Shown here piece after piece: positions 45,844 through 56,629 of a stretch of 64,000 nucleotides of DNA. The stretch is from the NCBI GenBank assembly GCA_010015655.1, contig ML976691.1:395609-459608 (forward strand), given 5' to 3'. The notes under the pieces were generated by a model. It was not told the origin of the DNA. It did no database searches and saw only the letters and a list, made by a program, of their open reading frames with translations. This DNA comes from Bimuria novae-zelandiae CBS 107.79. Its lineage: Eukaryota; Ascomycota; Dothideomycetes; Pleosporales; Didymosphaeriaceae. A program made the translations under genes and the position numbers. Within the stretch, counting starts at the first letter, position 1. Every line of letters begins with the position of its first letter.

Positions 45844-47936
45844 TCACGCCGCACCGACAAGCTCCTTGGGAAGGCAAGCAAACACTGTGCTGACGATAGC
45901 CATGATGGTACTCAAGACGATCAAAGCCCAGTTCAAGATCTTCTCGCCCTTCCCAATATCTTTGCCAAACAACTTCAAGTGGAATGCTAGCGGCAGGATA
46001 ATGCAGATCGAGAAGCAGGCGACACTGCCAAGGAGCGTCATGATGCGGTCGAAAGACGGGAAGACGATGGCGATGAGGACGAAGATGGCAAGAACGACGA
46101 TCCGGAGAAGGAACTTGAAAATTCCACGACTCATCCCAGACATTCCTGTTATTGAAGAAGACGCTCCTAGTGAACGACTGTCCAGGCCAAGGAGAACTTC
46201 CAAGGTGGAGATGATTGGCCGTGCGTTCAGCGGCACCTTAGTAAGAGGTACTATGGCAATGCACATGGCGATAAAGACGGAAAGACCCTTCGGGTACCCA
46301 GGTGTGATGAAGATGTTGCTGGTGATTTCCTCGCGGACATAATCGCCAAACATGAGAATACCCACACAAGCCATTCCGGTATCGAGGAGGAAGGTAAAAA
46401 CGTATGTGATATTCACCCCCTTGCGATATTTGTACGGATGCCGCATATCTCGATAGATGTTTGGGAACACAGAGTGACCTCCCCATGGCGACATGAGCAA
46501 ACCGAACGAAAGCGGTATGGTCATCCAGTTCTCTGGAAAGAGATACTGCGTTGCGGGTTGACGAATGGAACCGGGTTGGTCCGGCTTGATGAGTCCATCA
46601 ACAAATATCGCTATCGTAACTAATACAAAGTCAGCTCAGATCTTCCCAAATATAGAGGAGTACTTACTGCCAAAGCATGACATAACGCCCAGGATCGACG
46701 TGAAGGAAAGCAGTCGTAGCGGGAGGAAGCCGAGTGGTATGAGTATGATGCCGCAGACAATCTTCCAAGCTAGGAGTCCCCATCCAGGCACGAGGGCATC
46801 CATACTATCAGCGAAAAGAACGACTAGAGCGACACAGGCGGCAAGCAGCTCGAGCGAGAAGAGGATGCTGACGGCAATGCGGGCGTGGTGACCGAAGGAA
46901 ACATATGCTAGATCGGCGAAAGTGATCAGGGAACTGTCCACGTCCAGGCACTTGGCAAGAAGCTTCGCGGTATAGCATGTGGTTATCGCGGAGAAAGCGA
47001 GGAATACCATGCCGATGATCCATCCAGAGTACTTGAGCGCCAATGGGAGGGTCAAAAGGCCGACACCAACCAGCACGTTGACACTGTTGAAGATGGTCTG
47101 AGGAAGCGTCGACTGCCCAACAACCACATTGATAACATGGCCGTCCTCTTCGACCTGCTTGACTAGCAAAGGCTCTCGTTGTTGCTCAGGCTCGCTGACG
47201 CCCTTCATCTGCTGTTCGGTGAACAGGCGACCGGCATGGCGCATTGACGACTCATTCACACGCGCAGACAAACTGCCGTAGGAGGTTCCATAGCTTCCTC
47301 CAAATGGCGAGGAGAGGGATGGCTCGATTTGAAAGATGCTCTCCTCCCGCTGGGTCCTGATCCCACCTATTCGCTGTTCCACGCCGGATAAGAGATGCGA
47401 CTCCTCTGTTGGCTCGCCATGCTCCTCGTCCACCACAGCGTTATCAGAAGTGCGTCTTCCGTCGCTCTCGAAAGCCTGTCGGAGGAGCGAACGATGGTCG
47501 GGAACTGATAAGCCGGCACGAGGGAAATCTTCTTGGGCACTGTCGCCGTCGTAATCGTCGCGGCCGTCGTCGCTTGCGATGCGGAAGGAAGGTCGCACGG
47601 GTGTTATTTCAAAAAAGCCTGCTGCTCGTTGCCATGAGCGGGCGAAATTGGTGATGCTGTTGACGCCGCCGGCATCGCCTATCGCCTGAAGACCTTGCGA
47701 GATAGAGGACCTAGGTGCGATTAGCTCACCTCTTGAGGCATGGCATTGTCGAAATCCTACCGTCGCCTTCGCAGCGCTGGCAGCCGCCCTTCGGCTCCTG
47801 TCGCGGTGCTTTGGCTACTTTCTCTATGCTCCAGATCTTCGCCCCAGCGCACGCGACTGCCCGTCGAGTCGACGGATCCGCGGTGTACGCCATCGTATGC
47901 ATCCCACGTCGATGGCTGCTTGCCGCGGATGTCCAT
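45844..47936 (-). CDS. AVT1: AVT1-like vacuolar amino-acid transporter (AAAP family)
   Basis: Imports neutral amino acids into the vacuole using the proton gradient. Three exons, 47761-47936, 46668-47710 and 45844-46619, with introns of 50 and 48 nt, give 664 aa. The cytosolic N-terminus of about 240 residues contains the family-typical NFARSWQRAAGFFEITPVRPSF and many acidic and Ser residues. The transport core starts STLPQTIFNSVNVLVGVGLLTLPLALKYSGW, the AAAP TM1 signature, and includes LLMSPWGGHSVFPNIYRDMR. Around 10-11 TM helices can be traced, ending at KELVGAA. The start is the only upstream in-frame ATG (MDIRGKQPSTWD). It shares a 665-bp divergent promoter with eRF1. Confidence 0.93.
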
Positions 47937-48601
47937 GGCAGAGGCTCGCAAGTCCTCTCAAGATGCACGGTAAGAAATTGCGGAAGGGAGGATTCTAAAA
48001 GGACGGGCGTGCTGTTATCAAATTGATCCTGGTCGAAAGCGGGCACTACGGTCGCAGCGGGAGGCTACCGTCGGTATTCAGTGGGACAAGGTTTGGTTAG
48101 GGAACGCCCACCGCGCAGCTGCCATTGCATGTCCTTATACTGCGTCGGGATCAGACCACGGCAAGGACATGCATGGCAGATGGAATCACGAGGAAGATGT
48201 CGAGGCCCCGCCTACATCATTGAACGTGCATGCGGGATCGCTCAGACGACGGGCGCCTGCGTCGATGCTTGCAGGCTTGATTGGGCTCACAAGCGATTGT
48301 CGGCTCGGATCAGAGGTTCGGCGAAAGCGCAGCGCAGCGCATGTAACACACCCTGCCAGCCCAGCAGCCCACGGACGCGGACAAATAAATCCAGTCACCG
48401 TTTTCCACAGTCTGACCTCTCCACGCCCCCTCGCAGACTCTGCCCACAGCGCGCTCCCCGCTGCCTGGTAGCACCCTTTACCGCCGCCTTTCCCGCTGCA
48501 CGTCGGCTCCAACCACTCTTTCGTGCGCCCCTCCACCATCGAAAAATTCAGCCCCGCCGCTGCACCCCGCCTGAACACACACACAACCGCCCACCGCAGC
48601 C
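47937..48601. promoter_or_regulatory. Bidirectional promoter of AVT1-like gene and eRF1
   Basis: 665 bases between divergent starts. The eRF1-proximal 200 bases are C-rich with CCGCC/CACC tracts, a usual leader of highly expressed fungal genes. I could not identify a TATA box or specific factor sites with confidence. Confidence 0.5.
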
Positions 48602-50019
48602 ATGTCGGCACCTCCGCAGGGACAGGGCGCTGATGCCGAGAAGAACATTGAGATATGGAAGGTCAAGAAGCTGATCAAGCGTCTCGAAGCCGCCCGTGGC
48701 AACGGCACCAGCATGATCTCGCTCATCATCCGTACGTACCGCTCCCCTCGCTTGCTTGCAGGAGCAATGACTGACATGCTGCCACAGCACCCAAGGATCA
48801 GGTATCGCGCGCCGCGAAGATGTTGGCTGAAGAATTTGTATGGGTCGCGCCTGCTTCCTTTGTCTGCTCGTGCTGACGATGACAGGGTACTGCTAGTAAC
48901 ATCAAGTCTCGCGTCAACCGTCTTTCCGTCCTCTCCGCCATTACCTCGACCCAGCAGCGTCTGAAGCTGTACTCCAAGGTCCCACCGAACGGCCTCGTCA
49001 TCTACTGTGGTGAAATCATCACCGCAGAGGGCAAGGAGCGCAAGATCAACATCGACTTCGAACCCTTCAAGCCGATCAACACCTCGCTGTATCTGTGCGA
49101 CAACAAATTCCACACCGAGGCGCTGAGCGAGCTGTTGGAGTCGGACCAAAAGTTTGGTTTCATCATCATGGACGGAAACGGCGCCCTCTTTGGTACGCTC
49201 TCCGGAAATACCCGCGACATCATCCACAAGTTCTCCGTCGATCTTCCGAAGAAGCACGGTCGTGGTGGCCAGTCCGCTCTGCGTTTCGCTCGTTTGCGAG
49301 AAGAGAAGCGTCACAACTACGTGCGCAAGGTCGCCGAGTTGGCTGTGCAGAACTTCATCACCGCCGACAAGGTCAATGTTGCTGGTCTCATTCTAGCCGG
49401 GAGCGCCGACTTCAAGAACGACCTGAACCAGTCCGACATGTTCGATCAGCGCCTACAGTCCAAGGTCATCAAGGTCGTCGACGTATCCTATGGAGGCGAG
49501 AACGGCTTCAACCAGGCCATCGAACTATCCTCTGAAACTCTTAGCAACGTCAAGTTCATCCAGGAGAAGAAACTCATCAACCGCTACTTTGACGAGATCT
49601 CTCAGGACTCTGGCAAGGTGTGCTACGGTATCGAAGACACTTTGAAGGCGCTCGAGGCCGGTGCCGCTGAGACCTTGATCGTTTACGAGAACCTTGAAAT
49701 GACCCGCTGGCAACTGAAAACCTCAGCAGGTACGGAGGTCGTCCTCCACACCACCAAAGCTCAGGAATCGGACCGCTCGCTCTTCATGGACAAAGAGACT
49801 GGCCAGGAAATGGAAGTCGTCGACCAGATGTCATTCCTGGAATGGCTAGCTGAGAAATACCGCGACTTTGGTGCTACCTTGGAGTTTGTCTCGGACCGTT
49901 CCTCTGAGGGCAACCAGTTCGTCAAGGGCTTTGGTGGTATCGGTGCCATTCTTCGCTACAAGCTCAACTTTGAACAACTCGCCGAGTATGACGACGAAGA
50001 CGAATTCTACGATGATTGA
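48602..50019 (+). CDS. SUP45: Eukaryotic peptide chain release factor subunit 1 (eRF1)
   Basis: Recognises all three stop codons in the ribosomal A site and triggers peptide release with eRF3. Three exons, 48602-48731, 48788-48837 and 48886-50019, give 437 aa. Decoding motifs are TASNIKS (N65-S68) and YxCxxxF as YLCDNKF. The catalytic GGQ lies near residues 185-187 in [10 protein letters not shown]. The C-terminal eRF3-binding domain ends in an acidic DDEDEFYDD tail. Exon 2 is 50 nt and encodes [16 protein letters not shown]. All motifs are standard, so a normal genetic code is expected. Confidence 0.98.
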
Positions 50020-50989
50020 CGGTTGTGCGCCCTCGCTGACCGCGAGGCAGAGGCCCCACTCCACGCGTCGAGTGAAGGCACGGCCTCTGCCCGCACAACA
50101 GGTCAAATCGACGCGCCCAGGACGTTCGCCCAGGACCTCGAGCGGACGACATGCCGCCTCTCCAGGTTGTAAACGAGCTGAAGGAATGTGGACGGAATGT
50201 TTGCAGAGTAAGTACAGGGTGCACGCTCACATGCCTCAACTGACACTCCTCTAGACTGATGGTCTACCCATTCTTAATGACAACCCACGCTCGCTTCCTA
50301 GGAGAGGCAACGGATAGCCCTAGAAAGCTATTTGTGTCGCCATCAATATGAGAGGCTCCGCTATTGACGGATAAGGGCCGCCACGTCAATGGGTCATCTG
50401 CTTCTGCGAATATTTCGGAGGCAACCCTGAAGAAGGGATCAGTCATATGCTCTGTGTCTATCAGCTAGTCTGTCGTTAATTATACAGCTGAATCAAATTG
50501 AAATTTATCCTGAACCCTGTCTTTCACGTAAAGTTAAAAGTTGGCCATAAGGACTAGATGTCGTAGCCAGCGTGTTGCCGTAGGATAAGTAATACAATAA
50601 CTAACCTCCTGCTTCATGCGACTATGTGTTACTCCAGGATAGGCAATAAAATAGCCAACTTTCAGCTTTACGCGAGAGCCTGTATGCGAAATGTGACACC
50701 TTTGATGTCGGTTGCGGTGCCTGTTTCAGTGGTGTGCGGGGTGAGCAAGAGTAACCAGCCCTTACGAATTTGGAAGTCGCGTGCCCCACCTCAAGACCTT
50801 CGTCTGTAGGCTTCAATAATTACAAATTGAGATTTAAGAATATGTTAATAATCGTGTCAAGTTTGCGTCGCGACTTGTAGGCCCGTAACGCGCACCGGAA
50901 CCGGAACGCGGATCCCGATATTCGCACTGTGAAAGTAACATCTCGAGTCGTCACTTTTCATCATCACGACAGTCAAATAGCCACGCATC
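50020..50989. other. Intergenic with copies of the foldback repeat
   Basis: About 970 bases. It holds two 34-bp copies (50572-50605, 50626-50659) of the repeat in the 14.8-kb foldback. An inverted match to 50527-50550 also lies near 50650-50673. No gene seen. Confidence 0.55.
50527..50673. repeat. Degenerate copies of a dispersed inverted-repeat family
   Basis: 34-bp units at 50572-50605 and 50626-50659 match each other and 14836-14869. AAAGTTGGC-type ends at 50530-50545 and 50655-50670 are inverted relative to each other, as in a decayed MITE. Confidence 0.5.
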
Positions 50990-52322
50990 ATGTCTGAAGG
51001 TTTAAAACTACAAGATAAGCCTGTGGTGTCGTTCCTGGGGCCTAAAGCAAGCTATACACACCAGGTAGGTCGTCCAATTGTTGCTCTTCAGTGGAAAGAG
51101 GAGCGGTGCTGTGGTTGTCCCAATGAGGAAAACTTCTAGAACGAACAACCTTCGCCGCTGGATTGGCTTTCATATCCGAACGTCTTATGCTAGCAGGCGT
51201 ACCAGCATCCGGTTGCTGCATGGCTTTTATAGTTCAACATCTTCTTCCTTATGACAAGTTTTGATGCTTTACACGTACTGACTTTTCATCCAGGCCACAC
51301 TGGGTGCCTTCAACGAGCAAGATTTTACTCTCAATCCTGTCATCACCATCGAAGATGTATTTGCATCCGTTCAAAAAGGCACAGCCTACCGCGGCGTCGT
51401 GCCGTTCGAAAACTCATCCAATGGCTCTGTAGTCTTCACTCTAGACCTCTTTGCAGATTTGCAGCAGAAATACCCTGATATCATTGTCTGCGGCGAGTCC
51501 TACATCGCCGTGCAACATTGCCTTCTTGGACACCACAGTGATCGAGACACTCAACCCCCTCTGTCCTTGTCCGGCACTTCTAGCGGTCCCGGCGTTATCG
51601 AGTCCCCCATGTCCAGCGGCGCCGTCACACCCACCACCAAAGAGCCGGTGCCGCAGAAACCAACCGCACGACCTGTAGGCGACCTGTCTCGGATCAAGAA
51701 GCTATATAGCCATCCGCAAGCGTGGGGCCAGTGCAAAGTCTTCCTCAACACGTATCTAAAAAGCGTGGAGAAGCAGGACGTCAGCTCCACCAGCCGCGCC
51801 GCACAGCTCGTCGCCGAAGACGACTCGGGCGAATCTGCAGCCGTGAGCTCCATCATCGCGGCGCGGATCCTTGGCTTGGATCTTCTAGCTAAAGGCATTG
51901 AAGATCGTGGTGATAATACAACGCGCTTCTTCGTTCTCAAGAAAGCACCGTCTTCTTCTACTTCTGCATCTGCAACCGTGGAACCCACATCGTCCACCGC
52001 CGCGGCATCAAAGGGTAAGGCGGACGAGCAAGCGGGCACAGGTGACTGGAAAACCCTCGTCTCCTTCACTGTCGACCACGCCAACCCTGGCTCACTAGCC
52101 CAATCCCTTGCCGTGTTCGCAAAGTACGGTCTCAACCTTACGTCGATCAACACGCGGCCTTCTGGCGTGGAGAACTGGAATTACATCTTCTTCGTCGAGC
52201 TCAAGGGGAAGAAGGAGGAAGACACCGAAGACGGGCCTGTAAACCAAGCACTCAAGGATTTGGATAGCGTATGTAGGGCGTGGAGATGGTTGGGGAGCTG
52301 GGAGAATAGGCTTGTGCGGTGA
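50990..52322 (+). CDS. PHA2: Prephenate dehydratase
   Basis: Converts prephenate to phenylpyruvate in phenylalanine biosynthesis. The exons are 50990-51064 and 51294-52322, giving 367 aa. The intron is 229 nt. The product starts MSEGLKLQDKPVVSFLGPKASYTHQATLGAF, the usual PDT beginning. VPFENSSNGSV carries the conserved substrate-site ENS, and the hallmark TRF motif is NTTRFFVL. A Ser/Thr/Pro-rich insertion (about residues 115-160) separates the two PDT subdomains, and another (about 250-270) precedes the ACT domain. The latter reads TLVSFTVDHANPGSLAQSLAVF and LNLTSINTRPS, corresponding to the phenylalanine-binding GALA and ESRP motifs, so allosteric inhibition is likely. Confidence 0.95.
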
Positions 52323-52838
52323 TGGAGATGTTCTTCACTATGAGGACCTTTTACAAGGAAGCGATGCACGCGATAGCGATTTCATAGAGTCAATGAAGTA
52401 AAACGCGTCTTACACCGATGGATTTGTAGCCAGAGGAGGAGGGTAGGTTTTGCAGTGCCCGTTTTTGAGACTTTATGGGTTTTCGATGCAAACTTCCTAT
52501 TACGGCAATGCCGCATTTCCCGTTCAATGCTGCATGCATATGCGGCCAAGACTTATCCCTTTGAGGCTCAAATTTTTAACCTTCCCCATCACAGTCAGAC
52601 CCACATCATCGCAGCAGTCCACCCATCTTCCCGCCAAGCCCCCGCTGACTAACACGCCATCGGCCCCAGCAACCGCCGACGCATCGTTGATCGCAGACCC
52701 AAAAAGTTCTGGAGCTCAACGCCTCGACGACGACATCATCAGAACGAACCTACCGACCTACCTTCCTACCTGCTTGTGAGGGTTTTCACGATTACCGACC
52801 CAGGCGCGCTCTACCACGCTTCTCTTCAAAAGGATACA
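52323..52838. other. Intergenic between PHA2 and TIM8
   Basis: About 515 bases. The half near TIM8 is C- and A-rich with few G. A CCTACCGACCTACCTTCCTACC tract near 52750 precedes the TIM8 leader. No gene seen. Confidence 0.5.
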
Positions 52839-53251
52839 ATGGACGTGGGATCTGCTCTCGGCAACGTCGATGTGTCGAAGCTGTCGGATCGCGATAAGCA
52901 AGAGCTGCAGCAGTTTGTGGTGAATGAGAGTCAGAAGGCGAGGATTCAGTCGTGTATGTTGCCCACCCTCTCCTCCTATCCACTCCTTGCGCTCGCTCCC
53001 TTCTGCTTTATACAAGTCATTGGGGGCTGCATGGAAGGCAACCTGGAAAATGGGTAATGGCATGCTAATTGGGAACAGCTATCCACAGCTTAACCGACAC
53101 GTGTTTCAGGAAATGCATCCCGGGCGGAACGGTCAAGAACGGCAAGCTGGATAAATACGAGGAGCCGTGTATGAGGCAGTGCGTGGATCGGTTTTTGGAT
53201 GCGAACCTGGTGGTGCTGAAGGAGCTGGAGAGGTTGAAGGGGGCGATGTGA
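52839..53251 (+). CDS. TIM8: Mitochondrial intermembrane-space chaperone Tim8
   Basis: A small Tim protein that, with Tim13, escorts hydrophobic precursors across the intermembrane space to TIM22. The exons are 52839-52953 and 53079-53251, giving 95 aa. The donor is GTATGT after CAGTCGT and the acceptor GAACAG, joined as QSSIHSLTDTC. Twin CX3C motifs CFRKC and CMRQC are 17 residues apart. They are the disulphide pairs made by the Mia40 relay. VDRFLDANLVVLKEL after the second motif fits Tim8 better than Tim13, Tim9 or Tim10. No presequence, as expected for the family. Confidence 0.93.
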
Positions 53252-54094
53252 AACACTCAAACGATGCGCGCGGAGGCTGGAAGCGAAACGGAGAGTGTAC
53301 GATACGGTTAAATGGGTGGAACGCTCATGGGCAATCGGTGGTTGGATACCGGGTGTATGATACTGGATTGCGGCAAAGACGGCAGTGAGATGCCGATGGG
53401 ATGGAATAGGAAGATAGGAAGATCGGCTTGCACGAATACAGGTGGTCAATGAATATGCACCGCGGTGCGTCTCGTACCGTACGTACCCTTTCTGTGCATC
53501 GTCCTCGATTGTTGCGCGAGCAAGTACGCACGCAGTGCAGAGCGGAGCGATAATCGCATGCTACACGGGTGTTCATTTGTTTTTGGGCATAGCAAAAACA
53601 TCGATGCACGCATCTTGATAGCCTACACGGAAGCCACGTTCTACCATCACTCGAACCATCCGCGCCACCACGTCGCATTCCGCAAATGATAGCGCGCAGC
53701 TCACGTGCCTGTGCGCGTATCGGTGTCTCAAGCGGTCTTCGGTAAACCAGAATCCTACGGGCCTTGAATGTGCGAGACTCGGGCGTAAGAGCGACGTTCG
53801 GGCTGGGTACGGGTACGGACGAGCAGGGGTGTAAACGAGGTATGCTCAGCACTGTGCCACTCTGTGCTTCAGGGTGATGTGGTGTATATGGGCTGGGCTG
53901 GGCTGTGGTTTTGGGACGCCCTGGGTATGTTATTCCTGTACGATAAAGACTGACTGAGTAATTCGAACACCCGGCTTCCCTTAGCCAACTTATTATCTCA
54001 CATTTCTCTCACGGTTTGGAGTGCTTGTTAGGCTTTACGTAGGAGGTCGTGGGTATACTTTTGACTGAGAATTATCGGTGCTATTTCGTTTAAC
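53252..54094. other. Intergenic, nothing recognised
   Basis: About 840 bases. There is a short GGGCT repeat near 53888-53905. ORFs on the minus strand (53325-53852) lack any domain. Confidence 0.55.
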
Positions 54095-56271
54095 ATGGAC
54101 GGGAAAAGCGCTCGAACGCCGGTGTGCAATATCGTTACGCCTGTGGGCATGCTGGGCTTTGGTCTCGATGAGTCGATCACTGCCGAGTTACTGGCTGCCG
54201 TTGTGCCTAATGGTGCTCCGACGGCCATCAGTAAGTCACACTCCGCTTTTCCAATCCCTTCCATCTATGAGACAAAGGTTGAGTTCGCTCCTTCATAGTC
54301 CTCGACTCAGGAAGCACCGATAGCGGCCCCGAGAAACTCGCTCTGGGCTGCATGAACGCGCCACGGTATTCCTATGTCCGCGATCTGACCAAGCTGCTGA
54401 GGCTGGCCTGGAAGTTCGGCGTACCTCTCATATTCAGCTCTGCGGGTGGGGACGGGAGTGATGAACATGTTGAGGAGATGCTAGAAATATTGCAAGAGAT
54501 ATGCAACGACGCAACGAACCAGTAAGTTTATCCGTCTCTCTCACGTCCCACGCTCCTGAACCAGCCCAGTGCAACAACACAATAAAAAGAGATAGAGAAA
54601 CTAAAGGAAGAAGCTGACAAGGCCCACCAAAGCCACTACAGCCTCAAAACCATAGCCATATTCTCCTCGGTAACAAAATCTTTCGTCCACCACCGCCTCC
54701 ACTCCAACGCCATAACTGGCTGCGGTCCCCCCGTCCCACCCCTAACCCCCCAGCTCATCGACTCCGCCCCGCGCATACTCTCTCAAATGGGCCCAGAACC
54801 CATCTACGACGCCCTAACCGCCCACCCCGACTTCACCGTCCTCGTCGCCGGCCGCGCGTACGATCCCTCACCCTACATCGCCTTCGCTGCGTACGCGTCC
54901 AAGACGCCCTTTCCCACCACATCAGGCCCCAAGAACGCAGCAAAGCGGCTATGGGGCGGCTTCGCCCACATGGGCAAGATCCTCGAGTGCGGCGGTCTCT
55001 GCGCGACACCCAAGTGCGCTGCGGTCCGCGCGACCGTGTACGAAGATGGAACGTTTGACTTGACGCCCGGGGAGCCGCGGAGTAGGTGTACACCGCTGAG
55101 CGTGAGTGCGCACACGCTGTATGAGAAGAGTCGGCCTGATGTGCTGTACGGGCCGGGCGGGTGGCTGAACTTGACGCAGAGTCGGTACGAGCAGCTAGAT
55201 GACGGGCGCACGTGCAGAGTAATCGGTGGGGAGTTTACGTTCTCAAGAGACGAGGGGAGGAAGTATCAGGTTAAACTGGAGGCGGCGCGGGTGGTTGGGT
55301 ACCGCGCGAGCTACGAGGGGTGTGTCAAAGACCCGGTTTTGATCCGGCAGTTGGATGAAGTGTTGGAGAAGGTGAGGGCGTATGTGAAACAGCAACACGA
55401 GGGTGTGGAGGGGAACTGGGAATTGGACTGGCATCGGTATGGACAGCACCAGGTCACTGCTGAGGACCAGCCAGCAGAGGTGTTCTTGATCGGCGAGGCG
55501 CTGGCGGATACGCAAGAGCTGGCGAACAGCGTGGCGTCGACGGCGAGGAAGGTTACTGTTCACATCCCGTATCCGGAGCAGAAAGCGACGTCTGGGAATT
55601 TCGCGTATGGCCTTGGTGGCAAGATGGAAAGCGAACTTGGGCCCTGCGCTGAGTTCTCGATTTATCACCTCGTTGAACTAGAAGAAGGTGAGGAGAGATT
55701 GAATATGGACGACAACTCGAATGCGCTCTATCGCCAGAAAGTGTCAGTCATCGGTCGAGGCGCTCCGCAAAAGCCCCAGTCTCTCGAAGCACCGCAGCCT
55801 TCAGAAACGGTGCAGCCCAGAAAGATCCCGCTAACCCTCCTTGCATCCACAGTAGACACACAGTACCCGACTCACCCAAAGACTCTCGGAGACATAACCC
55901 GCGTACTGCGCTCCAAGAACGCCGGCCCATACGAGATAACCTTCGACGTAATGTTCAGCACCGCCCGCATCTACCAGCTCGTCAAGTCCTCCAACCTCCT
56001 CAGCGCAGCCGTCATAGCAAGGCTCCACGACATGCGCGAAGACGAGGTCATCTGGAGCGGCTTCTTCGACCAAGCGCTCGCGTGGAAAGCGACGATCCCG
56101 CGCACACGGCGAGGCCAGCCCGTGCCCGCCGGCGGCTTCATGGAGAGCGACGTGCACGGCAGCCAAAAGTACATTAGGCTGCTGAACCTGCCGCTACCGA
56201 GGAAGTTTGTGGAGAAGTGGGACGGGGTGGTCGCAAGAGGGATGGCCCGGGTGGGGAGCTCGCTACTGTAG
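54095..56271 (+). CDS. DUF1446 / AtuA-like protein
   Basis: A member of the family typified by Pseudomonas AtuA, needed for acyclic terpene catabolism. The biochemical activity is not established. Three exons, 54095-54230, 54299-54521 and 54633-56271, give 665 aa. The second intron is 111 nt with a CTGAC branch near 54614. Nearer AG sites put the frame into a stop, while the acceptor at 54631-54632 gives the family-like N-HY-S-L-K-T-I-A-I-F. Motifs are ILDSGSTDSGPEKL, FSSAGGDGSDEH, GCGPPVPPL (usually CGP), VLVAGRAYDPSPYIAF, MGKILECGG and FAYGLGGKMESELG. The C-terminal 130 residues after about 530 are probably the small AtuA C-terminal domain. It converges with a Zn2Cys6 regulator. Confidence 0.9.
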
Positions 56272-56629
56272 GGTAGCGGTGTGGAGACACGGGACCCAAA
56301 AAATTGCAAACAAAAAAGGAAATCACATACGACAGTGGGGATTCCAGGATCCTCACGGACTCCAGTACTGATCCACCGGTATCTTGCTTAAAGCGGGCTG
56401 AGCGGACGGGAAGCCTTGTTCTCAAGATCCTATGGTCGTATGTGCTGGATGCTGCATTGCTTCCATATGATATAGGCGACACGCAATATGCCCAAGGATC
56501 AGGAAATGCGAAGCCCAGCCGCTTGCCTTGCCAAACAGGACGTACCTGGTACAGTCCTGCCGCGGCCATGAGCTCCGCTTACGTTTGGGTACGTAAGGTG
56601 ACCCCGATCGTATCGCCACGCTTTGTACA
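56272..56629. other. Convergent 3' flanks
   Basis: About 360 bases between the DUF1446 stop and the transcription factor stop. No gene seen; ORF 56304-56762 runs antisense through the regulator's last exon. Confidence 0.5.

Noticed and set aside
48478..49314. 278-aa minus-strand ORF opposite eRF1
   Set aside because: Antisense to conserved eRF1 exons and introns, with no protein features.
54589..54595. Nearer acceptors for the third DUF1446 exon
   Set aside because: With the exon 2 phase, each of these AG sites leads to a stop within a few codons; the acceptor at 54631-54632 does not.
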